From: Actinotalea alkalitolerans
Lineage (GTDB): Bacteria; Actinomycetota; Actinomycetes; Actinomycetales; Cellulomonadaceae
Direction: 5' to 3'
Assembly: GCF_023369855.1 (NCBI RefSeq)
Contig: NZ_JAMBPP010000024.1
Span: 1-42,873, forward strand
Length of the DNA stretch: 42,873 bases
Below are positions 7,065 to 19,392 of this stretch, piece by piece; within the stretch, counting starts at the first letter, position 1, and every line of letters begins with the position of its first letter. Position numbers and translations under genes: made by a program. The notes under the pieces are model-generated. The model searched no databases and was not told where the DNA came from. It saw only the letters and a program-made list of their open reading frames with translations.

Positions 7065-9392
7065 TCAGCCGGCGGTCGCGGACCTTCCCCGCCGCACCGC
7101 CGCCCTGCGCTCCGACCGACGCCTGCGCAAGGAGACGGTCGCCCACCGGGCCCGCCACCGGTGACGGCGCGGAACGCTGCCCCGCATCGCCGCGATCGCG
7201 ACGTCCACCTGCCCCCAGTAGCTCTCGACCTGCGCAGGGGTCGGCTCGCCCGGACCGAAGACCATCGCATCGGCCCCCGAGGCGAGCACGGCGACCGCAC
7301 CGCCCACGGAGGACGTCCCGACCTGACGCCGTCGTCCACCGGAAGGGCCGAACGCCTCGGCCAGCTCGACCGCGGTCTCACGCCGGGTCGCCCGGACCGG
7401 CGGGGGTCGCCGCAGGTCCCGGGCGTGGTCGATCACCTCGTCCCAGCCTCCGACGACCCGTGCCACGGCCGGGCCTGCGGCTCGCCGACGCCGACGCCGA
7501 CGGCGCTTGGCTGCGACGACCAGCAGGAACGGGCCGACGAGCAGCAGCACGGGCACGCCGACCGCTGCCGCCACCAGCACCACCTGCCGCCAGCCGTCAG
7601 CGGCGGCGGGCTCCTGCCCGGTGTCCTCGGTGCGCGCCTGCTCGGTGTCGTCGTCCGGTGGGGTCACCGGGTCGGGCGGCGGAGGCGGAGGCTGCATGAC
7701 CTGGGGCTGCGGTTCGGACTGCTCCTGGGGGACGTCGTCCCGCGGGGTCTTGGTCTCGTCCGGGGTGGGATGGAACGGGACCCACCCGTGGCCCGTGAAG
7801 GCGATCTCGACCCAGGCCTGGACGTCCTGCCCGCGGACCACGAGCTCCTGGGCACCGGCCTGCTCCTCGTCCGTCACGAAGCCCAGGACCACCCGGGACG
7901 GCAGGCCCATCTCGCGGGCCATCAGGGCCATCGCCGAGGCGTACTGCTCGCCGTCGCCGACCATCAGCTCATCGCTCAGCAGGGCCGTCAGGCGGTTGGC
8001 GCCGTGCCCCGAGAGCGAGGGGTGGTCGTCGGTGTCGGGGCGCCCGTGGCTGAACCAGCCGCGCTCCACCAGGCCCGTCTCCAGGCTCCGGGCGACGAGC
8101 ACCGGTGTGCTCGCCGAGCCGGCGATCTCACCGGCCAGCAACGGCACCGCGTCGGGGACGGCCCGCGGCTCGGGCAGGGTCACCGCGCCGGTGGTGGCTG
8201 CGCCGATCTCCTCGTCCGTGGGCACCGTCGGCACCACGACGTCGACCGTCCAGCGGGTACCCGCGGGCACCCCGCCGGTCAGGACGGCTGTCCCCGTCGA
8301 GTCGTTGTAACGCAGGTCGGCGACCAGCTCGGCCGCCGTGGAACCCTCGAAGTCGAAGCGCTCGGCGTAGCCGACGGTCGGCAGCCACACCATCGGGAGG
8401 TCGTGGACCACGAGCTCGACCTCGGCGCGGGTGCCGCGGACCGACGTCGTGATCGTCTCGCCCACCCGACGGAAGCGACCCGACCCCTCCGCGGACTCGG
8501 ACCCGGCGACGTTCCAGACCACCCCGTCGAAGGCGTCCATCGTCGCGAGCCTGACCGTCGACCCCTCGGGCAGCCCACGGACCGTCAGCAGGTCGGTGTC
8601 GTACCAGTCCTTGACGAAGGTGCGGAAGGCCGAGAGCGGGCTCGCGTGGTCCCGCGGGTCGAACGGCGGGACCAGCTCGTCACGCAGCACGAAGCGGGGG
8701 TGCTGCTCGGCGAGCAGCGGCCCCCCCACGACCCCACCGGTGACGACCACGGCCCCCATCGCCAGGAAGGACACCACCCGGCGCGGCGAGAACGTGCCCG
8801 TCCGCCACGCGACCCACACCAGCAGACCACCGGCCAGGGCCGTCCCGGCGGGCAGGGGGCGCACGCTCTCCTTGGTCCCGAGCAGCACCGCGAGGCCGAG
8901 CACGGCGAACGGGACGAGGGCGGCCCACGCGCCCGCCCGCCGGGGGGTGGCTCGCAGGGCGATGCTCACCGCGCCCAGGGACCCCGCGAACGCGAGCAGG
9001 TAGGGGGCGGTCAGCAGGTTCCCGCTGGCACCCAGCGAGGGGTCGAGGGTCAGCACCTGCTTCCAGACGGTGACGACACCGGTCAGCAGCGCGGTGAGCG
9101 AACCCAGGGTGGGGACCACCCCGCCGACCGTCGTGGCGGGAGCCACGAGCGCACCACCGGCCACGAGGTACACCGCGATCCCCAGCACCGCCGTCACCGT
9201 GGCGGGCCACGCGCGACGCGCTGCGACCGACGCGAGCCCCGCACCCAGGACCAGCCCGCCGACGATCGGCACCAGCACGGCCCGGAACCCGTAGACCGGC
9301 CAGAGCGGCAGCAGGGCGACCACGAGAGCGCCGAGCAGGACGCTCACGTCGACGGTCGGCAGCGGGGTGTCCTTGCGCAGCGATGCACTCAT
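7065..9392 (-). CDS. TgpA-like transglutaminase-fold membrane protein lacking the catalytic triad
   Basis: The 775-residue protein has about seven transmembrane helices in the first 240 residues, a large extracytoplasmic part with a transglutaminase-like core (about 440-550), a further helix near 600-625, and a basic cytosolic tail (KRRRRRRRR). The core keeps the fold markers GEQYASAMALMAREMGLPSR and GWVPFHPTP. However, the catalytic Cys is Gly481, the His is Gln525 and the Asp is His541. The 44- and 16-residue spacings equal those of the triad in Pseudomonas TgpA as I recall it. Cysteine-protease or transglutaminase chemistry by the usual mechanism is therefore excluded, and a binding or scaffolding role is likely. 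ATG 9392 overlaps the DUF58 stop (ATGA). It corresponds to tgm in the bifidobacterial PFNA cluster. Upstream in-frame extension to 9500 is rejected. Confidence 0.9.
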   Translation of the reverse strand: MSASLRKDTPLPTVDVSVLLGALVVALLPLWPVYGFRAVLVPIVGGLVLGAGLASVAARRAWPATVTAVLGIAVYLVAGGALVAPATTVGGVVPTLGSLTALLTGVVTVWKQVLTLDPSLGASGNLLTAPYLLAFAGSLGAVSIALRATPRRAGAWAALVPFAVLGLAVLLGTKESVRPLPAGTALAGGLLVWVAWRTGTFSPRRVVSFLAMGAVVVTGGVVGGPLLAEQHPRFVLRDELVPPFDPRDHASPLSAFRTFVKDWYDTDLLTVRGLPEGSTVRLATMDAFDGVVWNVAGSESAEGSGRFRRVGETITTSVRGTRAEVELVVHDLPMVWLPTVGYAERFDFEGSTAAELVADLRYNDSTGTAVLTGGVPAGTRWTVDVVVPTVPTDEEIGAATTGAVTLPEPRAVPDAVPLLAGEIAGSASTPVLVARSLETGLVERGWFSHGRPDTDDHPSLSGHGANRLTALLSDELMVGDGEQYASAMALMAREMGLPSRVVLGFVTDEEQAGAQELVVRGQDVQAWVEIAFTGHGWVPFHPTPDETKTPRDDVPQEQSEPQPQVMQPPPPPPDPVTPPDDDTEQARTEDTGQEPAAADGWRQVVLVAAAVGVPVLLLVGPFLLVVAAKRRRRRRRRAAGPAVARVVGGWDEVIDHARDLRRPPPVRATRRETAVELAEAFGPSGGRRRQVGTSSVGGAVAVLASGADAMVFGPGEPTPAQVESYWGQVDVAIAAMRGSVPRRHRWRARWATVSLRRRRSERRAAVRRGRSATAG

Positions 9393-10582
9393 CCGGCCAC
9401 CACCCGGCGCAGCACCCGGGGCAGGTCGGCCAGCGACCCGATGCTGGCCAGCGAGAGCGTGCCGTGCTGGACGACCTCGACCGGCGCACCCTCGCAGCAC
9501 AGCAGGACCAGGGTGCGCACACCGACCGGGATGTGGACGGCGTGCGCGCGCATCGTCGCGCGGGTCGGCACCGAGCCGACCACCAGGATGGCGACCGAGG
9601 CGTCGGGGGCCTCGCGGGCGACCCGTCGGGCCAGGTGGTCGGCGCCGACCCCTCCGGAAGACGCCTCGAGGCCCGAGCAGTCGTCCAGGAGCCGCGGCGG
9701 GGTGTCGGTGCGCAGCTGCGCGTCACCGGCCAGCACGGTCAGGTCACGCTCGTCACGCAGGGCCTGCACGCCGACCGACGCGGCGACACCGACCGCGAGC
9801 TCGAACTCCCCGTCGGTCGCGTAGTCCCCGGTCGCGGTCGACAGGGCGACGGCGGTGTGCGTGCGGCGGGTGTCCTCGAACTGACGGACCATGAGCGCGC
9901 CGATCTTGGCGCTCGACCTCCAGTGGATGTGCCGGCGGTCGTCGCCGGCCACGTAGTCACGCAGCGCGTGGAAGGACATGTCCGAGTCCGAGACGGTGCG
10001 CGTCGCCTGACCCTCGAGGTCCCGCAGCACCCCCGACGCCGCACCAGCCAGCGAGACCAGCCGAGGGTGCACGTAGAGGTCGACCGGACCCGCCCAGCGC
10101 ACCTTGCGACGCATCAGTCCCAGCGGGTCTCCCCGCACCGAGAGCACCGGCCCGACCACGACGACGGCCCGGCGGGTGGTGGGGACCGCGAAGACGTCCT
10201 CGAAGGTGGCCCCGGGACCCAGCGAGGGCAGGTGGAAGTCCGCCGAGCCCTGGCCGACCGGCAGCACGATCTGCGCAGGGAGCAGTCGACGACGCGAGGT
10301 GTTGCGCACCGCGAGACGGCCCACCGCACGCTCGCCCACGGTGACCCGGTGGTCGGACATGTCCAGGTCGACCGCGAAGGTCGAGCGCCCCACGGTCAGC
10401 ACCAGGGCGGCGAGCAGCGCCGCACCCGCGGCGGCCGCGACGACCGTCAGCTCGACCCAGCCGAGCCGCCACCCCCCGGCACCGAGCGCCGCGGCCAGGA
10501 CGAGCACGACCCATCCCAGCGGCGAGACGGGGTGCACGAGCCGTCCGGCGGCCCGGACCACTCCCCGCAGGACGACTCGCAC
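9389..10582 (-). CDS. DUF58 (vWA-like) membrane protein
   Basis: The 397-residue product starts with two hydrophobic helices (about residues 15-60), followed by a beta-rich region and then the DUF58 hallmark LRDYVAGDDRRHIHWRSSAK with LMVRQFED. The C-terminal part is a degenerate vWA-like alpha/beta domain. DUF58 proteins are nearly always encoded with MoxR ATPases and are thought to act with them in assembling or maturing envelope complexes. GTG 10582 lies one base after the MoxR stop (TGA-G-GTG), and the stop overlaps the next ATG. Both arrangements suggest translational coupling in a MoxR-DUF58-transglutaminase triad. Confidence 0.9.
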   Translation of the reverse strand: MRVVLRGVVRAAGRLVHPVSPLGWVVLVLAAALGAGGWRLGWVELTVVAAAAGAALLAALVLTVGRSTFAVDLDMSDHRVTVGERAVGRLAVRNTSRRRLLPAQIVLPVGQGSADFHLPSLGPGATFEDVFAVPTTRRAVVVVGPVLSVRGDPLGLMRRKVRWAGPVDLYVHPRLVSLAGAASGVLRDLEGQATRTVSDSDMSFHALRDYVAGDDRRHIHWRSSAKIGALMVRQFEDTRRTHTAVALSTATGDYATDGEFELAVGVAASVGVQALRDERDLTVLAGDAQLRTDTPPRLLDDCSGLEASSGGVGADHLARRVAREAPDASVAILVVGSVPTRATMRAHAVHIPVGVRTLVLLCCEGAPVEVVQHGTLSLASIGSLADLPRVLRRVVAG

Positions 10583-10583
10583 C

Positions 10584-11632
<1,049 letters not shown>

Positions 11633-11636
<4 letters not shown>

Positions 11637-14600
11637 CCGTTGTCGGCCGGGAGCGTCGTGCTGGCCTGGACGACGGTGCTCTCGCCACGACCGTTGACGG
11701 CGCGCACCTCCACCTGGACTTCGGTGCCCGGCGCGACCCCGTCGAGCGGGAGGGTCGCCGCCCGCTGCGAGGTCGAGACGGGATCCGACCAGCCGGACCC
11801 GGTGTCCCAGCGCACCAGGTACCCGGTGATCGCGGTGCCCCCGTCGTCGCCCGGGGGCGACCAGCTTGCGGTGGCGAGCGGCGAGCCGGTGGTGCTGTCG
11901 ACCCTCAGGGCGAGGGCCGTGACCGGCCCGGGGGGCTCGCTCCAGCTCAGCGTCCGGGTCACGGTAGCCGCCACACCGCGGCCGGCCGAGGTCACCGCCT
12001 GAACGGTCACCCCGACCTCGGTGCCCGACCGGGCGATCGAGGTGCCCAGGCTGACGGTGGCTCCGAGGGCCGAAGTGCTGACGTCCTCTGCCAGCGTCGT
12101 CCCGCCCGCCGTCACGGTGTAGCGGTACTCGAAGCCCGTACCCCCACCAGTGGTCTGCGGGGCGGCCCAGCTGATGCTCAGGTGGGTCGGCCGACCTGAT
12201 GGCTCCGGCCTGACCGCGTCCACGGCGGTGATCGTGACGGTACCCGGCGGGACCGTGGGCGTGCGCTCACCTGTCGGTGCGCTCCAACGGCTCGACCCGG
12301 CCTCGTTCACCGCCCGCACCTCGAAGGTGTAGGCCGTGCCCGGGGTCAGCTCGGGCACGGTGAACCCCAGGTTGCTCCCAGCCTCGTACACGCGGCCGCC
12401 GGGCTCAGCCCGCACGGCGTACCCCAGCACGGGCGCACCGTTGCCGTCGGCCGCCGACCACGCGAGCGTCACCGTCCCGCTGCCCGGGGTGGCCTGCGCG
12501 GAGGTGATCGTGGGCGCGGTCGGGACACCGAAGGTCGATGCCCTCGCCACCCCCGCCGAGCCCGCGCCGGCCTTGTTCGAGGCCCGCACCTCGAAGCGGT
12601 AGGGGACCGCGTTCGCCGCGTCACCGAAGATGTACACGGTGTCGGTCAGGCCGCTCACGGTCCTCGCGCCGACACCCCCGGAGATCACCAGGTCGTAGTG
12701 CGCGATCCGGTCACCGCCTGACCCGCCCGGGGTCCACCTCACCTCGATCTGGCCGCCCAGCTCGTTCTGGATCCGTTGAGCCGTGACGGTGGGCGCGTCG
12801 GGCGCACGCGCCGGCACCATCTCGCTCCAGCCGCTCCACGCACCGGGCTCAGGCGCCCTGTTCTGGGCCCGGACCCGCACGGCGTACGCGGTGCCGTTGC
12901 TGAGGTCGCCGAGGCTCACGACCGTGCTCGACGTGGTGAACGTCGACTGCCCCTGCAGGTTCGAGGGGCTGATCTCCACGGTGTAGCCCGTGATCGGCGA
13001 CCCGGTCGAGGGTGGCGCCGTCCAGCTCGCGTCGATCCGGCCGTCACCGAAGGCGAGCGAGGGCGCCGACGGCGTCCCCGGGACGGCATCGGGACGTGCT
13101 GGGGCCGAGAGCGGGCTCGGGTCGGACCAGCCGACGGCGTTGCGAGCCATCACCGTGAACCGGTGCTCGACATCGTTGGTCAGGTTCTCGATGGTGCAGG
13201 TCGTGCTCGCGCACTCGTGGAGCACCCCGCCGGGCTGGGCGGTCACCCGGTACCCGGTGATCGGCTCACCGTTGTTGACCGGCGCGTCCCAGGCGAGCAC
13301 CACCGTCCGGTCACGGACCTCGACCGTGCGCGGGGCCACCGGGGTCGCGGGTCGACCACGGACGACCACGGTGACCCGGGCCTCGACCTCACGGTCGGCG
13401 GCGCCGGTCACGTCCCGGACCCGGAACCGGGTGACCATCTGGCCGATGAAGCCCGCCGCGGGGCGCACCTGCACCGAGCCTCCGGCGACACCCGCCGTGC
13501 CCGCTCCCGGCGTCTCGACCGTCGCCGAGACCACGGTGAGCGGTTGGCCGGGGAAGGGGTTGAAGGCACTGTCGAGGACGGCGACGGTCGACGTCCCGCC
13601 CTCGACGCCCGGTACCGTCACGTCGTTGACCCGGGCCAGCGGGCGCGAGCTCGCCACGACCCGGAAGTCGACCTGGGCGGTCATCGTCCCCGAGGCGCCG
13701 TACCCGACCTCGAGCTGGACGCCGCCGACGGTGCCCCGCGGCACCGCGGCCCCCGCTCCCACGGTCAGCATCGACCCGTCGAGCGTGACCTGGAAGCCGC
13801 TCTGCGGTGTGGACGTCAGCCGGTAGGTCAGCCGTTCGGCACCGGTCGCCGTCCCGGCAGCCGCCGCGGTGAACACCCGCAGGTCCACCCGGGCAGGGGA
13901 CTCGCCGGGCGCGACGTCGATGACCGACGGCGAGAACACCGGGGGGTAGTCCTCCGCCGCGAGCACCGTGATCGGCAGGGTCAAGGTGCGGGTGCGGGCC
14001 GTGGGGTCGCCCTGGGCACCGTCGGAGACGGTGAAGGAGATGGACGCGGGTCCGGCGTAGCTGCGCTGCGAGCGGTAGAGCAGGGTGCGGTCGTCCAGGA
14101 CCAGTCGCGACCCGTCGGACTTGGTCGCCTGGACGCTGCCGACGTCGACGATCCGGGCCGCGCGGCCCGGTGCGACCTGGACGTGCTCGTCCAGGGAGAT
14201 GGTCAGCTCGTCCCCCGCGACGATCCGCAGGTCGGGAGCGCCGGGACGGTGGATCGGCGGGAAGTCCCCCAGCGCAGGGACGGTGATGAACGCGTAGGAG
14301 CTGAGCCGACCCGCCTGCGGGTGGGTGTTGGTCAGCCGGTACGGCAGGGTCTGCGCCTGGTCGACCAGGGCGATCACGACCGTGCCCCGCTCGGTGACGG
14401 TGGCGACCGAGGCGACGGACTCGTCCACCGAGACCTCCAGGTCGCTCAGCGGGCCGCTCGGGTTCTGCGCGACCCCCAGGACGTCGACCTCGACGCTGGT
14501 CCGGTTGACGGTCTCGGTCGCGGCGACGACGACGTCGCGCGCGACCGGCCAGGCGAACGGGGCGTCGTCGGTCACGGTCACCGTCAGCACCGCGCTGTCG

Positions 14601-17600
14601 CTCCCACCGCGCGCGTTCGTCGCGGTGTAGGCGATCTGCAGCACCGCAGGCCCGTCGGGGGCACGCACGACGATGCGACGGCCCTCGACCCGCGCGTCGA
14701 TCCCCGGGTCCATCTCGAGCACCGGGTCCAGGAAGAGCTCACCACCGGCGGTGTCGACATCGTTGGCCAGGACCCGAACCTCGACCGACTGCCCGGGCCG
14801 CACCGTGACGTCGTCGTGACGGCTGACCACCTGCGCGGAGGCCGTCGGCCGGGACGCGATCCCGACCCGCACGGTGGCCACCGCACGCTGCCCGACCCAG
14901 TCCTCGACCGCGTACGTGAAGGTGTCGGTCCCGAGCTCGCCCGGCAGCGCCTGGTACTCGAGCCAGTCGGCTCCGACCCCGGTGATCCGTCCCTTGGTGG
15001 GCGCGCGGTCCTGGCCGAGCAGGACGACGCCGTCGCCGTCGCCGTCGATCCCGGTGAGCGGCACCGGGATGCGGATGGTCTCGCCCTCGAAGACCCGGGC
15101 GGTCAGCGACCGGGGACGCGGTGGCTGCTTGGTCGCGGGGTCTGAGGCGTGCACCGTCACGGTCAGCTGGGCCGAGGTGACGTTGCCCGCGGGGTCGGTG
15201 ACGGAGAAGGTCGCGTGGACCTCACGCGGATCGGCCGGGGCCTGGTACCGCAGCACGTCCCCGGACACGAAGAGCAGGCCCTGCCCCGGGCCCAGGGGCT
15301 CGGCCAGCTCGGGCACGAGGGTCAGCCGGTCGCCGTCGGGGTCGTAGGCGCGGTCCAGGACGGGGATCGTGACGATCCCGCCCGTACGCACCGTCGCACG
15401 GACGTTGGGCACCACGGGGGCCTGCTGCCCCGCCGAGGCCGGGATCGGCTGCACGAGGATCTCACCGACCGCCTGGGCGCTGCCGTTGGAGATCGTGTAC
15501 GAGGCCGTGACCGGCTGGTCGAGCACCCGGGTCGAGGTGATCCGGACGAGCTCGTGGTGCAGCACGGCGATCCGCAGCCCGCTCTCGGCCGGGACGTCCA
15601 CCGACTGGAGCACCAGGATCCCGCCCGCGGGGTCCACGTCGTTGGCGAGCGGCTCGATGGTCACCTCACCGCCGGGCGGGAGCAGGGCACGGTCCCGCAC
15701 CGCGACCGGTGGCTGGGGGACCTCAGGCTGCTCGAGCACGTCGATCCGGGCCAGCCCGACCGACTGCTGCGGCGAGGCGGCCACCAGGAAGGTCACGTAG
15801 TACGTGCCGGCCCGCGGCGCGGTGAAGGTGAACCGGCCGCGCTGGAGGTCCGGCTCGACCGTCGCACCCTGGACGTCGTCGACCCCGGCGAGGCGCACCG
15901 GCTCGCGCGAGAGGCTGCGCACGTGGTCGAGCGGCCGCACGATCACCGGCATGTCGACGTAGGTGACGGTGTGGACCGGGTCGATCACCGGGGCCAGCGA
16001 ACCCGCCGGTCGCACCTCGACCACGACCAGCCCCTCGACGCTCTCGAAGCCGTCCGAGACCACGACGCGGACCTGCTGGCTGCCCAGCACCCCCAGCTCG
16101 GCCTCGACGGTCAGCTCGCCGTCCTGGCGGGTACGGACCGTCGCGCCGCCGTCGCTCACAGCGCTGACCAGGACGAGGTCGTCGCCGTCCGGGTCATGGA
16201 AGTCCGGGAGCACGTCGTGGACCGCGAGCGCCCCCTCCTCGACCATCATCGACCCCACCCGCAGCTGGACCGGGGCCCGGTTCTCGCCGTCGGGGTGGAC
16301 GGTCAGCCGAACGGTCGCCGTGGCCGGCGCCGACGTCCCGCGCCCGTCGGTCACCGTGTAGGTGAACTCGGCCGTCCCGGAGGCGTCCGGAGCCGTGACC
16401 ACCTGCAGGGCACGACCGCCGTGCACGGGCTGCAGCACGCCGAACTCCGCGGGCAGCGGGTCGTGCTCGGAGATCACCAGGATCCCGCAGTCCGAGGAGC
16501 CGTCGTTGTCGATCACCGGCAGGATCGTCGTGCGCCCGGGACGCACACCCAGGTCGTCGTCGGACGCGACGGGTGAGGCGGACTGAGCGGTGCACTCGGT
16601 GAGCAGGTTCTGGGCGCTCTGCCGGGTCTGGGACTCCTGCTCCTCCTCGGGCGTCTCCTCGTCGGGCTCGACGTCGGTCCAGTTGGGCTCGCGCAGCCGG
16701 GCGTCCTCGAGCGGGACCCACAGCCGCCCACGCAGGGTGTCGTTGAGCACCACCACCTGGCGGTTCACCCGGAAGACGAGGCGGTCCTGGGTGCTCATCC
16801 CCTCGAGGTCCTTGACCCGCGCGGGCCCCTCCTCGCACAGCTGGAGGTAGCTCCCGACCGCGGTCGCCCACGCACCGTGCGCGCACGGACCGACCCGGAC
16901 CGGTGCGGCCGGCACCCCCGTGCCACCGGTGGGGTGCTCACGCACCTCCCCGCCGCCCAGCGGCACCTCCAGCAGGGCCGACGGCGTCGCCACGAGCACC
17001 GAGGCCGCCCGCGGTCCCACCTGCTGCAGCACGAGGTCGCCGCCGTAGCGGGACAGGTCGGTCGACGCCGCCGAGGTGTGCAGGGTGCTGCCGACCAGCA
17101 CCGCGATCGAGTCCCCGACGGCCGTGACCTGACCGGGCGGCCCCGAGGGAGGGTCGGCCAGGCTCCCGTCCGCCACCACCTCGACCCCCGTGTCGGTCAC
17201 CTCCCCTCGGAACAGCTCGCCCTGCGGTCCGGCGCCCAGCAGCAGCCCGCTGCGTGAGACCACGGCCGTGCCGCCCGGCCCCAGGTCCAGGTCCGGCTCG
17301 TCCCCGTCCACGCTGAGGGAGCCGAGGGTGGAGGTCGTCCGCGCCCAGACCCTGCCGTCGGCCGGGTCGGTCACCGCGACCGTGCCGGACGCGAGCCCGA
17401 CCTGCATCCCGATCGGCACGCTCACCTGGCTGGTCAGGGCGACGTGGGCGGGGTCGACCGCCGAGAGGCGGCCCGGCTCGGTGAGCAGCACGTCTCCGGC
17501 GTCCTGGAGCACGTCGAAGTCGGCACCCGAGGCGACCAGACCGGCGTTGAGCTCGTCGACCGCGGGGTTGAAGCGCCCGAGCGTCTGCACCGAGGAGTTG

Positions 17601-17764
17601 GTCAACCACACCGCACCGTCGTTGAGGTCCACCTGGGAGACGGGCACACCCGGGTAGACGATCGCCAGGGTTGCCAGGACCGCGGGGACGGTCACCGCAG
17701 CTCCGACGGTCGCCACCGGCCGGCGACGCCCCCGCAGGCCACCCAGGAGCGGACGGAGGGCCAT
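11633..17764 (-). CDS. Giant single-pass surface protein with propeller-like region, Ig-like repeats and six FN3 domains
   Basis: The 2,043-residue protein begins with a short basic cytosolic part and one membrane helix (about 16-37). About 40-370 is rich in short beta motifs such as DGAVWLTNSS and looks like a beta-propeller. About 395-1470 holds a string of bacterial Ig/cadherin-like repeats marked by V-R-P-G-x-x-V and LANDVD motifs. Residues about 1472-2043 hold six FN3 domains, each with a W and a PITGY-like element. An acidic linker lies near 375-390, and scattered Cys pairs suggest disulfides. ATG 17764 overlaps the kinase stop by one base (TGATG), fixing the start; the open frame to 18487 is kinase antisense. 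It corresponds to the fn3 gene of the PFNA cluster. Its ligand is unknown; an external sensor or adhesin working with the kinase is inferred. Confidence 0.9.
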
Positions 17765-19392
17765 CAGCCCGCACATCCCAGGGCAGGCTGGGTCGAGGCA
17801 CGACGGTCGGCGCGCACGATCGAGACCTCGAGGCAGACCTGCTCCCCCGGCACCTCGGGCCGGACGGTCACCTCGGTCTCGTCGATCACGGTCTTGGGAC
17901 CGGATCCCCCGGCGGTGACCACACCCCACAGGTACTGGTCGCCGTCGCGGGGGTCGGGGTTCACCCAGGTGAACCGGGCCGAGCCGTCCTCCCCGAGCGT
18001 GCCCTCGAGCCCCGTGGGTGCGGGCACCGCGAGCACCACGGCGGGCGTCGGGACCCCGGTGCCGGTCTCCACCGGCTCGTCGACCGGCTCCTGGCCGCCC
18101 CCGAGGGCGAGCGCACCGGCGACGGTCAGCGCGGCCACCACGACCAGCGAGGCCGCCACACCGGCCGGGACCCAGCCGCGGCGTCTGGCCGGGTCGACCT
18201 CCGGTCGCGCCGCGCCGACCTCCTGCGCGTGGCGACGCCACGCCTCGGGGACACCGTCGACGGTCCCGGCCTCGCCACCCTCGGCGCCGGGGACCGACGC
18301 CCCGGGGCTCCCCGCCGAGGCGCCCGGGAAGGGCACGGCGGCGACACCGCCGAGAGCACCTGCGAGGTCCGCCCCGCCGCCCTGGCCCGCACCCGGCGAC
18401 GGGGCCTCCGGGGAGACGCTCCGCACCGGGCGCAACCGCGTCGCCTGGTCGTCCGCGGCGGGGTCGTCGTCGGCCGACCCCGGCCATGCACCCGGCTCGC
18501 CGACCACCTCGGTGACGATGTCCTCGGGCAGGTCGAGCGAGGTCAGCGGGAGCATGAGCTCGGCCTCGACCAGCTGGAGAGCGCGAGCGAACGCCAGCGC
18601 GGAGTGGTGGCGGCGGGCAGGCGACCGGTCCATCGCCCGGGCCAGGACCGCGTGCAGGCTGTCGGGCACGTCACCCCGCCCCGTGGGTGCCAGCGGCGCG
18701 CGCTCGATGCGCGAGATGAGATCGGCGGCGGTGTTCTGCCCGTCGGGGACCTCGAAGGGCGAGCGGCGTGCCAGCAACGAGTACACGGTGGCCGCGAGCG
18801 AGTAGACATCCGCCCGCACGTCGCCGGTCGGGTCGGGCGAGAGCAGCTCGGGCGGCGACCACGGGATCGACATGCCGACCGCCGACCCCGAGCTCCACCC
18901 GGTGGTCGCGGCGATGCCGAAGTCGGTCAGCGCGGGCCAGCCGAAGTCCGTGATCAGGACGTTGGCCGGCTTGATGTCCCGGTGCAGGATGCCCGCCCGG
19001 TGCGCCGTCTCGACCGCCGAGGCCAGGCGCACACCGATCCGCAGCACCTCGGCGACGCCCATCCGCTCGGTGCGGTACCGCTGACCGAGCCCCGGACGGG
19101 AGCAGTACTCCATCACCAGGTAGGGGCGGCCGTCCGCGGCGACGTCCGCATGGTAGATCGTGACGATCGACGGGTGGTGCGAGAGCTGAGCCATGAGGTC
19201 GGCCTCGGTGCGGAAGCGCTCGCGGACCTCGTCGCCCAACGAGCTGGCGAGGAGGACCTTGACCGCGACCGAGCGGCGGGGCATCAGCTGCTGGTAGAGG
19301 AAGACGTCGGCGAACCCACCCATGCCCAGGACCCGGGTGTGCACGTACCCGGGGATCGTGGGAGGGGTGGAGGGTTCCCGACGTGCGCTCAC
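17764..19392 (-). CDS. Transmembrane Hanks-type Ser/Thr protein kinase (Pkb2-like)
   Basis: The 542-residue kinase has an N-terminal catalytic domain (about 15-275) with G-loop LGMGGFADVF, VAVK (K45), helix-C E63, HRDIKPAN (D139, N144) and DFG (D157); the APE motif reads SPPE. All catalytic residues are present. A low-complexity linker leads to one membrane helix (about 385-412) and an extracytoplasmic domain of about 120 residues. That domain resembles a single FN3-like fold with two cysteines near its end; there are no PASTA repeats. The start is GTG 19392, overlapping the FHA stop (GTGA). The next gene encodes the FN3 surface protein, a plausible external partner, and the FHA proteins are plausible substrates or readers (inference). 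Confidence 0.93.
   Translation of the reverse strand: MSARREPSTPPTIPGYVHTRVLGMGGFADVFLYQQLMPRRSVAVKVLLASSLGDEVRERFRTEADLMAQLSHHPSIVTIYHADVAADGRPYLVMEYCSRPGLGQRYRTERMGVAEVLRIGVRLASAVETAHRAGILHRDIKPANVLITDFGWPALTDFGIAATTGWSSGSAVGMSIPWSPPELLSPDPTGDVRADVYSLAATVYSLLARRSPFEVPDGQNTAADLISRIERAPLAPTGRGDVPDSLHAVLARAMDRSPARRHHSALAFARALQLVEAELMLPLTSLDLPEDIVTEVVGEPGAWPGSADDDPAADDQATRLRPVRSVSPEAPSPGAGQGGGADLAGALGGVAAVPFPGASAGSPGASVPGAEGGEAGTVDGVPEAWRRHAQEVGAARPEVDPARRRGWVPAGVAASLVVVAALTVAGALALGGGQEPVDEPVETGTGVPTPAVVLAVPAPTGLEGTLGEDGSARFTWVNPDPRDGDQYLWGVVTAGGSGPKTVIDETEVTVRPEVPGEQVCLEVSIVRADRRASTQPALGCAG

Noticed and set aside
7065-9392. Calling the TgpA-like protein an active transglutaminase or protease
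   Set aside because: Cys, His and Asp of the triad are replaced by Gly, Gln and His.
5784-9824. A 1,346-codon plus-strand open frame across the transglutaminase-fold and neighbouring genes
   Set aside because: It is antisense to well-supported genes and has Arg/Gly/His/Pro-rich composition without domains. Long antisense frames are expected at this GC content. The same holds for the long plus-strand frames at 12776-15145, 17671-19917, 22590-24437 and 31284-34292.
17765-18487. N-terminal extension of the FN3 protein frame to 18487
   Set aside because: It runs through the kinase gene in another frame and has no domain signal; the TGATG overlap at 17764 gives a natural start.
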